From Aporrectodea caliginosa (lineage: Eukaryota > Annelida > Clitellata > Crassiclitellata > Lumbricidae), in contig JACEVL010000967.1 of assembly GCA_020284085.1 (NCBI GenBank), positions 17,501 to 81,500 on the forward strand: a stretch of DNA of 64,000 bases, read 5' to 3'. Position 1 is the stretch's first letter; the number at the start of each line of letters is the position of its first letter. The position numbers were made by a program, and so were the translations under genes. The notes below the pieces were generated by a model, which did not search any database, was not told where the DNA came from, and saw only the letters and a program-made list of their open reading frames with translations. Positions 10,601-22,500 of the stretch are shown piece after piece.

Positions 10601-12200
10601 ACTACGTTAAACACTAGTCTATTGCACAGAAATTAATTGAACATTTTCATTGCAAACAGTGGAACATTATTGTAACTCATCTCTTAAAAATTTCGGTCCC
10701 AACATTCGTTTATTTGTAGGCTTCCAGGCTTTGAGCCGAGATCTACCCTTGGTAGGTTCTACATGTTTGATACAATCAGTGACTCGACCTCTTGTTTTCA
10801 AAGTGGTATCAAAACTAACCGGACTGACTTGACTAAGCCCCGGCGAATAAGCTGGTCTCCCAAAGTGGTCTTTGTGTGGCGATAAGAGACTGTGGAGAGA
10901 AACATTTATGATTACACCATAATTAAAACTCCTTCTTGTTTAACCCCGTGTGCATATCGCTATGGCAATGTATCTGGTTCCTCGAGAACAGAAATCATCG
11001 AAGGCATCCTTCATCTTCTTGATGTGTATCCGTTACAATCATTTGCTTACTACACCAGACTCCGGCTTCTTCAAGAGTTTACGTTGGTCACCATCAATTT
11101 GCAATTATTCTTTAAAAATTCCAATTTTCTTTCAAGTCTGTCTATGGATTCTGTATTTCTAGGCCATTCGCCGTATTAAATGCTAATAGATTTCTGAAGC
11201 TTCGATCTGTTTCTAGACCGGAGATTGCTATGTAGGCCATGGATACACTATGCACTTGTTTAACTACGATTGAAAAATGTCATCTTTCCTGAGACTGGGC
11301 TGTGAGTGTTATGAGTAAATACCTCTAATGGTCGCCACAATAAATTTACCGAATGAATGAACGAACGTCTAAGTTAATGAATCTTTCAAGCTCAGCCTTT
11401 GATCGTGGCTGAGCTTGAATGGCTTCAGTGTAGATATTCTGAATTAATGCTATAAAAAGAATGAATGAGCGAACGAACGAATGAACGAACGAGAGATTGA
11501 ATGAATAGATGAATTTCTTTGGGAGCTAATTCTTGAAGAGGCGCTATATAATTATGGTGAACTGCGGCCGATTGGTTTGAGCGATCTGTCTGTAATGTGT
11601 AGACTATACGGGTTCGAACATCCACAGAGACGGTCACTGTCAAAGGACCTTGATCAAGTCCGTCACGGGCAATTCCTCAGAGTCACCGACGTTTTATCGT
11701 ATGGTCGTAAGTGCACTTCTGAACTTTGGAAGGAGGGCATTATCGAATACAGTTGCGTTGTATTATTACTGCAGTGTACAGAATTTTGTTGAATGAAAGA
11801 ATTTAGTGTGAAATGCGGCAAAGGTTGTGAAATGCAGTGTAATAATTATGACATCCTCTCTGCGACACGGAAACTCCGTCGGTTGAGAGGAATCCTTTGT
11901 TACATTCGCAGACAAAGGTTCAACGTGTCGAACGCAGAGCAGAATCGTGGTACTTGTAAGCTCAAGCGCGTTTCGAGTTGCCCGCGGAACGAGGTATAGC
12001 TGTCGAGAGTTTTATCAGATGATGCTGTCGAACGATGCTTATTATCGGACGAGTCCAATCGCATCGACAATTATTATTGACGGTTCTTTGAAGTCCGTTA
12101 AAGAAGATCTTTTGTTTTGCATGAAATGAATCGCGCGTTTTGAGCGCTAGAATATATATGTCGTGTTAGACACATTTGCAAACGACTCCGACTTTATACG
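10601..12200. other. Intronic, mostly nothing recognised
   Basis: No gene seen. GAAGAGGCGCTATATAATTATG at 11535-11556 is a retroelement-tail motif, and GAATGAACGAACG-type runs occur at 11350 and 11460-11510. Confidence 0.5.
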
Positions 12201-12220
12201 ACACTAACTACACATATCAT

Positions 12221-12233
12221 AATGATGACGATA

Positions 12234-12294
<61 letters not shown>

Positions 12295-12395
12295 CGATGA
12301 CGATGACGACGATGGTGATGATGATGACGATGATAATGACGATGATGATGACGACGATGATGACTGATAATAATGTGATAATGATGATGATGACT
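12221..12395. repeat. (GAT)n trinucleotide microsatellite
   Basis: Long ATG/GAT/GAC run giving poly-Asp, poly-Met and poly-Ile/His shadow ORFs in different frames. Not a gene. Confidence 0.95.
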
Positions 12396-13000
12396 ATGCT
12401 TATGTTGACGACGATCACCATGACGATTATGACAACAGTTACATGGATGTAGAGGTGGAATCAAGGAGTGACTTCCGGTTAGAGACATTCGAGAGGTAAG
12501 AGCGAAATGCATGGGGCAAATGTAATTCTTGAGGAGTACAAAACCCGCCATCGATGTAAGCTAGGTTACTTTTCCTACCCCCACAAACCCTTCCATCCCA
12601 ACACAGCCAGGATTGCAGAATAATGGAGAGGAGCAGTTGAACACGAGATGGAAAAAGAAAAGAGCGAGAGGGGTAACAGCAAAACCAAGATCACAATAAT
12701 CGGTGTTTACACGCAGAGCGTGACCTATGACATCATCTGCAATCGTAGGCCTAATCTCAATTGTAACCTAAAATTAAAATTTTACAGAGTGCTAATGAAG
12801 TGCTAGTGTTTCTCAAGGATTTGGACTCGATCCTCCAAACTTCCTGATTGCGATTTATAATCTAAAGGTTCTCCATGCGGACAACTGACTATTTAAGTAT
12901 GCTTATGATTGTTACTTGGTTGTCCCAGCATCTGGAGTTTTTACTACCGAATTCTAACTCACTCATATTGCACTATGGTCTAAAAACTGCAACTTACGTT
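12396..13000. other. Intronic, nothing recognised
   Basis: No supported feature apart from a TAGGCCTA at 12746-12753. Confidence 0.5.
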
Positions 13001-13004
13001 TAAA

Positions 13005-13205
13005 TAGCCTACTAGTAAGTCCTGTGAAATTATTTTAACCCGTCCCCATTCCCGAACTGATGTCACAATCCCACCAATTATTGCTGCGATTAAACGTGTA
13101 ACCGAACTCAAAATCCTGGGTGTTACCCTTTCTGATAGAATCGGATTCTCCCTGCATATGAATAATAAATGCTGCAGCTCTAAACAGTCTTTTTTGCATT
13201 GGGCG
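13005..13205 (+). mobile_element. LINE reverse transcriptase fragment
   Basis: One frame reads IKRVTELKILGVTLSD, then FSLHMNN, then CCSSKQSF, matching the thumb-proximal LGVTLD...F..H segment of jockey/CR1-type reverse transcriptases. Flanking frames are broken; a dead fragment of a few dozen codons. Confidence 0.75.
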
Positions 13206-14957
13206 TTGGGGTGGCTCGTGGGCTTACCCGTAATCCTCTATTATGACTTACATGTATAGTACGCTCGAGCGTTGTTGCTGGAATGGTGCATTCCTCTCGT
13301 GTTTGGTGGGGATTCGCTAATTTGGGAGAGCGAGAGATCAAGAGGAGATTCGAGTCCTGTTGTAAGAAGAGCAGAGACAGAGAGAAGGAGACATGTTGCT
13401 GTGTGTATTCATGTATGTATTATTATCTCTATGTATATATATATATATAACCTAGCGAACATACATCTGCATCTCAGAGTGAGATTTACTGACATTGTGC
13501 GCGAAATAAGTGCATTAAATAATTAAATAAAGAAAAATATAAAAATAACAGGCAAGAGTAATCTAGTCTAATGACCAATCTGCCAATCTAATGAAGAGTA
13601 GCAGACAAGTCGAGACTTCACGTGATGAAGAAAATAAAGAATCTTTGTTTGCGTGACGTAAATACGAAGAAATCTGCGTCATCGGGCCTTTAAGTCCAGA
13701 TTTATGGCTACCTAATGTGCCTGTCAGTCTGTTTGTTTGTCCTTCTGTCTGTATATGTGTCTCGATTGGTCTGTCGATCTGTCTACAGGAAGTGATTGTA
13801 CCTTAATGCGATGACAATGACACAGGCCACGTCTGCTATGACAAGCAGTTACGGACATAATGTATGGGTGATCGCTCCACGAAAGGAGAGAATCCAGGAA
13901 AGGAACTAGAGAGGGAGGGTAGGAGTGGGATTAAACGAGGGAGGGACGGATGACACGAGGAGGGAGAGAACAAGCGGGGAGGAGAGTTGGAAAAAAGGGG
14001 AGAAGGGTTGAAGGCAGGAACGACGGAGGGAGTATCTTGCGATAAAGCATGATAGCATGGTCGTTTGTCGAAGGCGGAGGGTGATCTGTAAGATTCTAGA
14101 AAAGCAGAGCAGGTATAGCCTACTCTACCATTGTCCATGGAGCAGAGAATTTCAGTGTGGACAGAGAGAAGAGCTCTCCGTGGACTGGAATTTGCTACAG
14201 AACAGTGAGAAGTAACGATTCTAAAGACAGTTGCACATCCAGTCGACTTTAAGGAACACGTTCAAGCAATTTAGAAATAAAATTCATGTTCTAGATTTCT
14301 TTGTCGTTTGACATATTAAAGATGGCTACTTCAACGAAGACTATTGCACTTGAGACACAGTCATGATGCGAAGGATTTCTCAGCAAGCGATCGACTGATT
14401 AATGCCGAGATCGTGGTTGCAAGCACGCAAAATAAGTGAGTTGGAAAATTGCGTCTTGGAGGCATTCTTTATGAGGAGACGAGAGAAAACCGGTGACCGA
14501 ATTCACGAAGCGATCGCCCGATAAAAAAGAAAAAGACACCCTGATGAAAAGAAGAGAGACTGACAAGAACCAGCGAGGTATAGACAAACTGATAGACGGA
14601 CAAAGAAGATCTACTTATGTGAATACGAACACAGTCAGTCAAGCAAACAAACAGAGAGAAAAACAGGACGGCAGACTGACATACATACAAAGAAGATATA
14701 AGTAAGTGAATACGAAGATAGACACCCAAACAGACAGAGAGTCTAGCAGGAAGGCAGGCTGAGAGACAGACATTCAGATAGATACCAAGACAGGCAGGCA
14801 GACAGACTTACAAGCCAGCAGGCAGATGAAGAGGCAGGCAAGCGGAGTAGAAACGACAATTACCCCTGATGAAACCTGGCAAACGCAATTAATTGGAACA
14901 AAGACACGCAATTAAAGAGAATTATAGGAAGAAAGCAGTGACGGATGAATACATGAT
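13206..14957. other. Intronic, nothing but simple repeats
   Basis: A short (TA)n at 13434-13449, CTGT units near 13720-13780, purine-rich GGGAGGA sequence at 13900-14030 and GACA-rich sequence at 14560-14860. No gene. Confidence 0.55.
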
Positions 14958-15795
14958 TTGATGGATGGATGGATGGATGGATGGATGGATGGATGGATGG
15001 ATGGATGGATGGATGGATGGATGGATGGATGGATGGATGGATGGATGGATGGATGGATGGATGGATGGATGGATGGATGGATGGATGGATGGATGGATGG
15101 ATGGATGGATGGATGGATGGATGGATGGATGGATGGATGGATGGATGGATGGATGGATGGATGGATGGATGGATGGATGGATGGATAGATGGATGGATGG
15201 ATGGATGGATGGATGGGATGGATGGATGGATGGATGGATGAATATGGATGGATGGATGGATGGATGGAAGGATGGATGGATGGATGGATGGAAGAAATGG
15301 ATGGATGGATGGATGGAAAGATGGATGGATGATGGATGATGGACGGATGGATGGATGGATCGATGGATGGATGGATGGATTGATGGATGGATGGATTTGG
15401 AAAGACTGATCTTGGATGGATGGATGGATGGATGGAAGGATGGATGGAAAGATGGATGGAAGATGGATGGATAAATAAAATAGATAGATGATAGATAGAT
15501 AGATAGATGTAGGATGGATGGATGGATGATGGATGGATGGATGGATGGATGGATGGATGGATGGATAGATGGATGGATGGATGGATGGATGGATGGATGG
15601 ATATGGATGGATTGATGGATTGATGGATGGATGGATGGATGGATATGGATGGATGGATGTATATGATGGATGGATGGATGGATGGATGGATGGATGGATG
15701 GATGAATGGATGGATATTACATGGATGGATGGATGGATGGATATGGATGATGGATATGGATGGATGGATGGATGGATGGATGGATGGATGGAAGG
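14958..15795. repeat. (GGAT)n / ATGG satellite, ~840 bp
   Basis: Pure GGAT tetranucleotide from about 14959 to 15185, then a degenerate part to 15795 with GATA, GAAA and ATATGG interruptions. Translated shadows are MDGW and IHPS repeats. Confidence 0.97.
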
Positions 15796-16544
15796 ACGAG
15801 TAAATGGAACGAAAGATGGAGGAAGCGATGAATTGGAGAATAAAACGAAGGAAAAAAGAAGTGAAGAAAGTAATTAATGCACGCAAACAGGAAGGAATGG
15901 AAGGGATGAAGAAGAAGAGATGAAATCAGGAATTAAACATTTAAGTGGATAAGTTTGTAAGCAATGAAAGAAATAAAGAAGTAGCCTGCATGTATGGAAA
16001 GAAGGAAGGAATGGAGGAATGAAGAAACGAAAAAAAGAAAGAATGAACGAATGAATGACCACCTGTATGAATGAGTGGAAGGACAGAAAGAAAAAGCAAA
16101 CATATGAATAAATAGGCGATGTCGGCGTTTTTTGAGGTACTGAAAATGCGCTATATTAAGTGTCCTGATTCATGCATGCATACATACATACATACAGCTA
16201 TAAGTAACAGTGAAACATACTCTGAATGTTATGCATATGGTTTAGTTACTGATATAAAAGTGCTGGTTGCATTACACTGCCGCGACCGACCGACCGCGCG
16301 ACTGTGGTCAGAGTTTATTCGTCTTCTTTTTCTTTTCGGCGGATTATTTTATCTAAGTGCAGAATTTGTTCCACAATTCCCAACATGTTGAAGTATTCTG
16401 TTGCTAATTTACTTTGCGGAATTATTCTTTATTTCAGCTGCGGAGTTTGTACCGTTTGGTCGATACTTTCTAGTGTATCATCTTGTCCCACGTGATTTCC
16501 TGAGTAGGGATGGATTTCTTGACGCGCGGTCGAATCTAAAGGAT
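15796..16544. other. Intronic, purine-rich then nothing recognised
   Basis: GAAGGAATG-type purine sequence to about 16110, then TGCGCTATATTAAGTGTC (16147-16164), a retroelement-tail variant also seen near 62767. No gene. Confidence 0.5.
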
Positions 16545-17040
16545 CCACGGTCGTTTGAGGATAATTATCCTCTCAACAGAGGAGAATATTGGTCTTTGGA
16601 GTGACGTCGACCGTTTGTCATTGGTGACGCTTCGATGCACCGACCGACATTGGACTAATGTCTGTTCTACGTGCACGCGGTGGTTCGAGGAGAGCAGCAC
16701 GTGCTCTCTCTCTTCTACCAACGAGAGACTTCTGGACGGTGGCGTTTTCGTGTGCAGCGGATGGTACTGCGTGTCGTCACTCCGCACAATTGACGCAGGT
16801 TCGGAGACTTTAAACGGGATGCTACCTGTCAACTTTGAAAGGGAATCTGTCAGTTGGGTTCCACGTGTGTGCGTGGTCCCTCCACTGATGACTCTTCTAG
16901 TTTTCTTTATATTGTTTTGTTACTGTAGAAATTTCCTTTCTTCATGACATTTGACGTCATTTAGGCTAGCTTTGAGAGCACACCTGGTTAGTGTTTTGTA
17001 AAGTAGGTTAGCACTTTATAAATGTCTAATTACAATTTAT
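16545..17040 (+). mobile_element. Dispersed repeat R1, copy A
   Basis: Homologous along its length to the minus-strand copy at 21765-22235 and, for its 3' half, to 18555-18768. Landmarks: GACGTCGACCGTTTGTCATTGG, here split as GACGTCGACCG and TTTGTCATTGG; TTCGGAGACTTTAAAC; GGGTTCCACGTGTGTGCGTG; and the tail TAGCACTTTATAAATGTC followed by AATTACAATTTA. The 130-codon ORF over it is not supported as a host gene. Probably a non-autonomous retroelement or LINE 3' region. Confidence 0.7.
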
Positions 17041-17109
17041 TAGAGTTAAGTGACGACGGAAATGAGCTGGCTGAGAAGCATAAAGGGCAAGAGCTTTAAC
17101 GGTAGGATT

Positions 17110-17440
17110 TGAAATCAGGTGACTAAAGAGAGCTGGGACAGACGGATACATTTTCGATAGAATAAGGAAAAAAGGCTAAAGTGGCTGGGACATGTGATGA
17201 GAATGGGCAATGACAGATTACCATCGATGGCTTTACACGGATATGTGGAAAGAACTAGGAGTAGAGGAAGACAACAAAAGACATGGATGGATAATAAAGG
17301 ATCTGGAGAGAATGAAGATGAACATTGCAGAAGCAAAGGAACAAATCAAGGAGAGAGAATTCTGGAGACGACAGGTTGAGGACTCATCGTTGGCCTTGGC
17401 CTGACGGAGGAGAAACAAAGAAGAAAGAAGAAGAGTTAAG
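17110..17440 (+). mobile_element. LINE C-terminal fragment, frameshifted
   Basis: KRLKWLGHVMRM, then RTRSRGRQQKTWMD in one frame, continuing after a frameshift near 17290 as WRRQVEDSSLALA with a DGGE-like end and a GAAGAAAGAAGAAG tail. This is the C-terminal RLKWLGHV..RGR..TW.D block of a non-LTR retrotransposon polymerase, a different family from the copy at 49706-50809. Confidence 0.8.
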
Positions 17441-18035
17441 TATAATTATATTGACTTATAAAACGTGGCAATTATAAGAGAGGCCCTGCAGCATGCACCG
17501 GATGATCCCTACAAAGTTGTCTTAATGAAGGCATACCACGTTCTAACACAGATGCCTTGTAAGGCTGAAATTAATTTGGACTCAATGCCCTGTCTCATTT
17601 TCTCTTACCTGAAATACATTTGTATAATGGGTGTGCTGATACAGGTATAACGTATTGAGTGCTAGACGCAGGTATAGGGAAAGGCATGCCAAGCATACGT
17701 TATTTGACCCATCGGATTTCGATTGGGCTTTTATGATGTCGTGGTATTTGACTAAGCTCACATTTAAAGCTACACATTCACCAATGCTTCGTGTATTATC
17801 GACAACGTCAGATTAGATTAACAATAAAGAAAAAGTAAACTCAAATGTAAAGAAAGGTGTACGTAACTAATCTACTAAGTAAGGTGTGCTAAACGTAAGT
17901 TTTTTAAAGAAAGGTTTGTTAAACGAATCTGTGAAGAAAATAAATTAGGCGTAGTCGTAAACATCTAATCTGTTCTAAAGACTTATATAGCGCCGTTATC
18001 ATGATGTCCATGACCTCAGTTAGATTTGAGTAGCA
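17441..18035. other. Intronic, nothing recognised
   Basis: No gene. A reverse-oriented tail motif ACTTATATAGCGCC lies at 17981-17994. Confidence 0.5.
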
Positions 18036-18262
18036 ATCAGACTAATCTGGTCTTCACCTTAAGAGAGTAATCTTGGGCCCTTCCACGTGGAATGACCTTC
18101 CTCCCTCAATCCGTAGTACGATTTTAGTAGGGGTTCCACCCTTATCCTTTCGTTGCTTGAAGACACGGATTTCCTCGGGCTGTCACGCTGAGAGCGCCTC
18201 TGAACAGCTAGTACTGTAAGAGGCGCTTTACAAATTCTCAGATACGATACTATAATCTACGA
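18036..18262 (+). mobile_element. LINE C-terminus and 3' hairpin
   Basis: GGCCCTTCCACGTGGAATGA starts a frame reading GPSTWNDLPPSIR, the conserved C-terminal GPS.WN.LP..+R block of LINE polymerases. It is followed by an AGCGCCTC ... GAGGCGCT stem and TTTACAAATTCTCAG. Confidence 0.75.
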
Positions 18263-18554
18263 GAAATCGAAATATAAATTTAAATCGAGAGTCATAGCTT
18301 AAGCCATTGGAGAAGCTAAGCTGAACTGCGACAGATCGGATCTTCAGGGTTATGATGTCTTCTTAAAGTGAGCTTTTTAGTAGCCTAGCGTACAAATCCG
18401 TCCAACTTTAGCTCCAACTTTTGGCATTATATCTGTGTAGTTGTAGAGGCAAAGTTCTTAACGTATATGACAAGTATAATGTGTCTGTGTTCTTCTGCCA
18501 TAAAAGTTTGTACTGTTAAAAGGTATTATCAACTCTGAACATCCTTGCCATTTT

Positions 18555-18768
18555 AAGCTGTCGACGGGAATCCGTTGATTGGTTCCACGTCTGTGCGTGA
18601 ACCCGCCACTAGTGACTCAGCTTACTCTGCATTGTTTTCATACGGTAACTGATGTAATATATTCTTTCGTAATGACATTTAAATCAATTTTATACTGTAC
18701 GCTAACGCAGAGTAGATATCTTGAACGGGCGCTATATAAATGTTTAGTTACATTACATTACATGACAG
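18555..18768 (+). mobile_element. Dispersed repeat R1, copy B (3' half)
   Basis: TTGGTTCCACGTCTGTGCGT, CACTAGTGACTCAGCTTACT, TAGATATCTTGAACGG, then GGCGCTATATAAATG (18728-18742) and a TTACATTACATTACA tail. Matches copies A and C. Confidence 0.75.
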
Positions 18769-19047
18769 CTCAATATATCAGTCCAAATACATGCATTCAT
18801 GCTTACACATGATGTACCGTACTTTCATTATTCACAATTCAATCTTTCTCTTATTACTGTGGCTTGGAACCGCTTTGAACCGTTACTCTAGTGTTTGTGA
18901 CTGCAGAAGTGGACCGCTGCCGAAATGACCGGCTGGCAGTTATCACTCCATCTTTAGCAAGTATATCCCCAGTGCTAAGCGCAGATACAGAGAAGGTGTT
19001 CTAAATAAACTAAGGTATAAATAAAGATGTAATTCCGGAATTACTAC

Positions 19048-19544
19048 CTGTCCACGGTGAAAGCCAGTGTCAGCCAGATGGACGTGACCTGGAGCGTATA
19101 AGCCGCCGGATGGACGTACTGAAACAGGTAGGGATACAATCCGCCGACATCCCACATCATATCTGTCTCCGTATCGAGCTGCGGCTTCTTCAAGTCCTTT
19201 GTCGTAAGAAGAATGAAGCAGAGGAGGAACGCCGTATCGCAGACTGCCAGCGCCGACAAATAGGTGTACGTCGACGACTGCATGGCCTTTCTGGTCAGCA
19301 CGATGAGCGATAGGGTGTTGCCGACCAGTCCGAGGCAGCTGACCGTCAGACCGGCCACTCCACTGACGTAGTACGTTATGAGGTCACGCGTGTACTGCGC
19401 CAGGTCGCCATGACGACCCGACAGAAGAAGGTCGAGTACGGCCGAGCACTGCGTCCAGTTTCTATGGTTACCGACGTCATCGTGGCTGACGTTCGAGGCG
19501 CCGCTGAAGTTGAAGCGGAACAGACAGGGCTCGAATGCTTCCAT
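19048..19544 (-). CDS. FMRFamide-receptor-like GPCR, exon 1 (N-terminus to DRY)
   Basis: First coding exon, 165 codons plus two bases, starting at an ATG with a good context (A at -3, G at +4); an in-frame stop lies upstream. It encodes an extracellular N-terminus with three N-glycosylation sequons (NFS 12, NVS 18, NWT 29), TM1 (about 56-83, with the conserved GN at 75-76), TM2 (92-114, LAVCD with Asp103) and TM3 (138-165) ending LTLAFTVD. The last two bases, AG, are followed by donor GTAGTA; exon 2 begins with A and makes Arg166 of DRY. TM3 wording VTSIWLTLAFTVDRY is typical of FMRFamide-receptor-like GPCRs. Read alone this exon would stop at an in-frame TAG right after DR, so splicing is required. 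An upstream untranslated exon cannot be excluded. Confidence 0.92.
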
Positions 19545-21110
19545 TGTTACGTCACTAGCACGGGAAATTCCAGCTTGACCTAGTTATGTGAAAGTAAAAA
19601 TGTATGCGTGAATCGCCAAGATTTCTCAGCACTACAAGAAAGTTGTATCAGAGGATCAACTTAATTACCGCATCTTAGTTGAAAAAAAGTCCACGAGAAC
19701 CAGGTTGTTACACTAGTTTCAAGGTCAAATCAATTCTCACCTAATCTAATTAATTGTATAGAGCAACTGTAAGTGATCAAGGTATCAAATGGTGGGGGTT
19801 AAAGTTGAAAATTATCGTAATCCGTGAAGGAAGACCGGTGGAAATTCAAAAGGTCTGAGAAACCACAAGTCGGCCTTCGGTGGATAAACAGGAGAACTAA
19901 ATGAATGTTTGTCTTACATCTGAATTACGATAGAGAATAGACAGAGAGCAGAACAAGGCAATGAATTCAAAAACTTTGGACCAGCCGCCTGTGCTGGTTC
20001 GAGGCTCAACAAAACTGATTACAATTGACACAGAAGAACTAAGCAAGTCTCAGGTTACGATGAAAGCAAGATGATGAAAGAACTGCTGATGTAAGTGAGT
20101 AAGTAAGTATATGCACGTCTTTTAAATGATGATTAACATTACAGCTAGTCAGAGAATGATTAAAGATTTAAACGGACAGGAAAACTTAAATAGATACGTA
20201 CCAAAACCAGTACGAGGAACAGTGCGTCCGAAGTTTTCACCACACCGAATATCCGATAACTCCATCAGTGATGAAATATTGAGCGCCTATAATAATAGGG
20301 AAAAGCCACCCACGTTGGAAACCCAAACCATTTATAAAAATGTTGCCCAACGATCTAACTTAAGACAACGTAATGTGACGTGCAATCTCCAGTAAAGAAA
20401 AGATGAAACTAGGAACAAGTACAAAATCAAAACAAATGAAAACATAACAACACGAAATAGGAAAAGAACTCACACTAGAAAACGAACGATAAGTGTACAA
20501 CAAGGAGTTTAAACACTGCAAGAATAAAACGAACTTCACGATGATCAACAATTAGACGGCAACGGTGATACCAGCTAATTAATTACTCGACTATAATAAT
20601 GAAGACGACGACAGCGAGAACAACAATTGTAACAACAACGCTCACCTGAAGAGAAGCTGATGAAGCGCAAAGCACCTGATACGATACAGAAGCATATTAT
20701 GCTAGGTGGCAAATGCACTCGGCTGAGTATCTCGTCTCTATCCTCTGCAGTTATTCAACGTGACGTTACTCTCAGCTTTCACCAAATGATTCCGTCTTAG
20801 GGCAAATGTCAGAACGAACCGTAGTAATTACTTTTGACATTTCTGTCGAACTATCGATGCATTATCGAAGCGCAATCTCCCGCCGGGCAAATTCCGCCTT
20901 CGAGTCTCCCTAGGGAGAGCGTCAGAAAGCAGGCAGCGCCTATTTAGCTGCAGGGCGTTAAAGTCTGCGGCACGTCAAACATTGACGGCGTCACCTGAAC
21001 GAAAGACTCATTCGGTTGGCAAGCATCGTTGTTAGCGGCGCTGTTGCTTCGGTTGCTTGCAGAGACGCGTCAACGTCTATAGCCGCATTGGCCGAGGAAG
21101 CTGCATAGCC
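19545..21110. other. Upstream of GPCR, nothing recognised
   Basis: Would contain the GPCR promoter, but no TATA box or other element stands out. A weak tRNA-like patch near 19625 and an 89-codon ORF at 20126-20395 without recognisable features are not counted as genes. Confidence 0.45.
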
Positions 21111-21146
21111 GCAAGATGAACTGCATGCGACTGCCTTGGCAACTGG

Positions 21147-21405
21147 TTGTCTACTCCTTTCGTCTCGTCTCCTCTCGTGTCCTCTCGTCTCCTCTCGTCT
21201 TCCCTCGGCACCTCTCGTCTCGTCGCGTCTCGTCTCCTTTTCTCTTATCTCCTCTCTTGTCCTCCCTTCTCCTGTTCTGTCCTGTCCTGTCCTTTCCTCT
21301 TCTCTCCTCTTCTCTTATCTGCTCTCCTGTCCTATCTTCTCCTGTCCTGTCCTGTCCTGTCCTCTCGTCTCGTCTCGTCTCGTCTCGCCTCCCTCCCCTT
21401 TTGCA
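21147..21405. repeat. Polypyrimidine minisatellite (CTCGT/CCTGT units)
   Basis: Five-base and ten-base units of CTCGT, CCTCT and CCTGT; Ser/Leu/Val-rich ORFs in all three frames are shadows. Confidence 0.9.
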
Positions 21406-21764
21406 GGCTCTACACCAGTAAAAACTGAGGAACACAGTTTGATGCCTGCATCAGCCAATGTACTGTGCCGTTATCAGTTCTTATCCAATTTTTTCATCAG
21501 CCTTTGTCCTGTTTCCTTTTCAGCGTCTCTATGCGTGTCCAGAACCCTAAGCAATTCCAATGTCTCTCCATAGCATTCCTTGACCGTGTGCCAAGATCAG
21601 ACCTCGGTATTATGCATGCACTCATCCGTTCCTAACTCTCTCCTGATCAGATAATCGAAAGTGCGAAGGACATTTGGTCAGACACGGATATCACCTTCTT
21701 GCTCAGTTCTTTTCGTTGACTCCTCTCCTATAGGTCTACTCACATAAGTTCACTTATTCATTCT
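21406..21764. other. Nothing recognised
   Basis: No repeat or coding signal seen. Confidence 0.5.
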
Positions 21765-22235
21765 GCGAATTTATATAGCGCCACTTCAAGATATCTAATC
21801 AGCGGCTCTCTCTGCGCTAACTTATTATGATGTTAAGTGTCATTACGAACGAAAATTTTACATCAGTTAGCAAAACAATACACAGTAAGCTAAGGAAGAG
21901 TCACCACTGGTGGACCCACGCGTACAAGTGGAACCAACCAACGGATTTCTTTCGAAAACTAACAGATGACATGGATGTTCAGAGTCTCTGAGCCAAGTTG
22001 TATCGATAGAGTAGAGCGGCCACAGGTGACAGCGTTCGCAGACACGATGACGATGCCGACCAGCAGGCCTTCACTGGTAGAATATGACGCAGTCCGAATA
22101 TTCGTCGAGGCACCAGGAGTACGCAGACAAAGGCATTCGTCGTGTGTCGGTTCGGTCGGTAGATTGAAGCGCCTCCAGTGACTGAAGGTCGAGGTCAGTT
22201 CAATGGTCCGCGTCGGTCGTCCTCCGCCAAGACTA
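21765..22235 (-). mobile_element. Dispersed repeat R1, copy C
   Basis: Most complete copy. On the minus strand: GTTTTAGTCTTGGCGGAGGA, GACCTCGACCTTCAGTCACT, GCTCAGAGACTCTGAA, TGGTTGGTTCCACTTGTACG, TAGATATCTTGAAGTGGCGC and TATATAAATTC. The 5' part matches 47715-47880 and the whole matches copy A. A 108-codon ORF spans the 5' part, but with no recognisable domain. Confidence 0.75.
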
Positions 22236-22500
22236 AAACAAAAACAAAAAAAAGATGAGTATGTTGAAGAGAAGTACACTTTCATGCCTTTAAAGAGAAT
22301 GATGAAAAGGAAGAACGAAGAGCTAGGATTAGGAGCAGAAAGAGACTAGTATGGGGAAGAGAAGTTCCCCTTAACGCCTTCACAGAGAAGGAAGAGGAGG
22401 AGGAAGAGGAGATGGAGGAAGAGGAAGAGGAGAAGGAAAAAAGCAGGAGGAGGAACAGTGAGAGCAGGAATGGTAGGAGGAGGAGAAATGAAAGATCCCC
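22236..22500. repeat. GGAAGA-rich purine tract
   Basis: Densest at 22385-22490; low complexity, no gene. Confidence 0.75.

Larger units (their letters stand above)
5320..19047 (-). other. GPCR intron (13.7 kb, phase 2)
   Basis: Donor GTAGTA follows the exon 1 end (GAC AG) at 19047; acceptor TTTCCAG ends at 5320. Both flanks are phase 2 and join to AGA (Arg) in DRY, so no further coding exon is needed between them. The intron carries the 50-bp array, a segmental tandem duplication, LINE fragments, GAT and GGAT satellites and retroelement tails. Confidence 0.85.

Noticed and set aside
14912..15886. 324-codon IHPS repeat ORF and MDGW repeat ORFs
   Set aside because: The GGAT satellite is stop-free in most frames; no gene signal.
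16555..16947. 130-codon plus-strand ORF
   Set aside because: Lies within dispersed repeat R1; other copies are disrupted, so it is not a host gene.
19620..19665. Possible tRNA-like sequence (CTCAGCACTACAAGA)
   Set aside because: Resembles part of the window-start tRNA-like head but lacks A and B boxes.
19995..20010. B-box-like CTGGTTCGAGGCT
   Set aside because: No A box at a suitable distance upstream.
20126..20395. 89-codon ORF with a non-repetitive composition
   Set aside because: No recognisable domain, no neighbours and no splice context; consistent with chance in AT-rich DNA. Kept here as the best unassigned small ORF.
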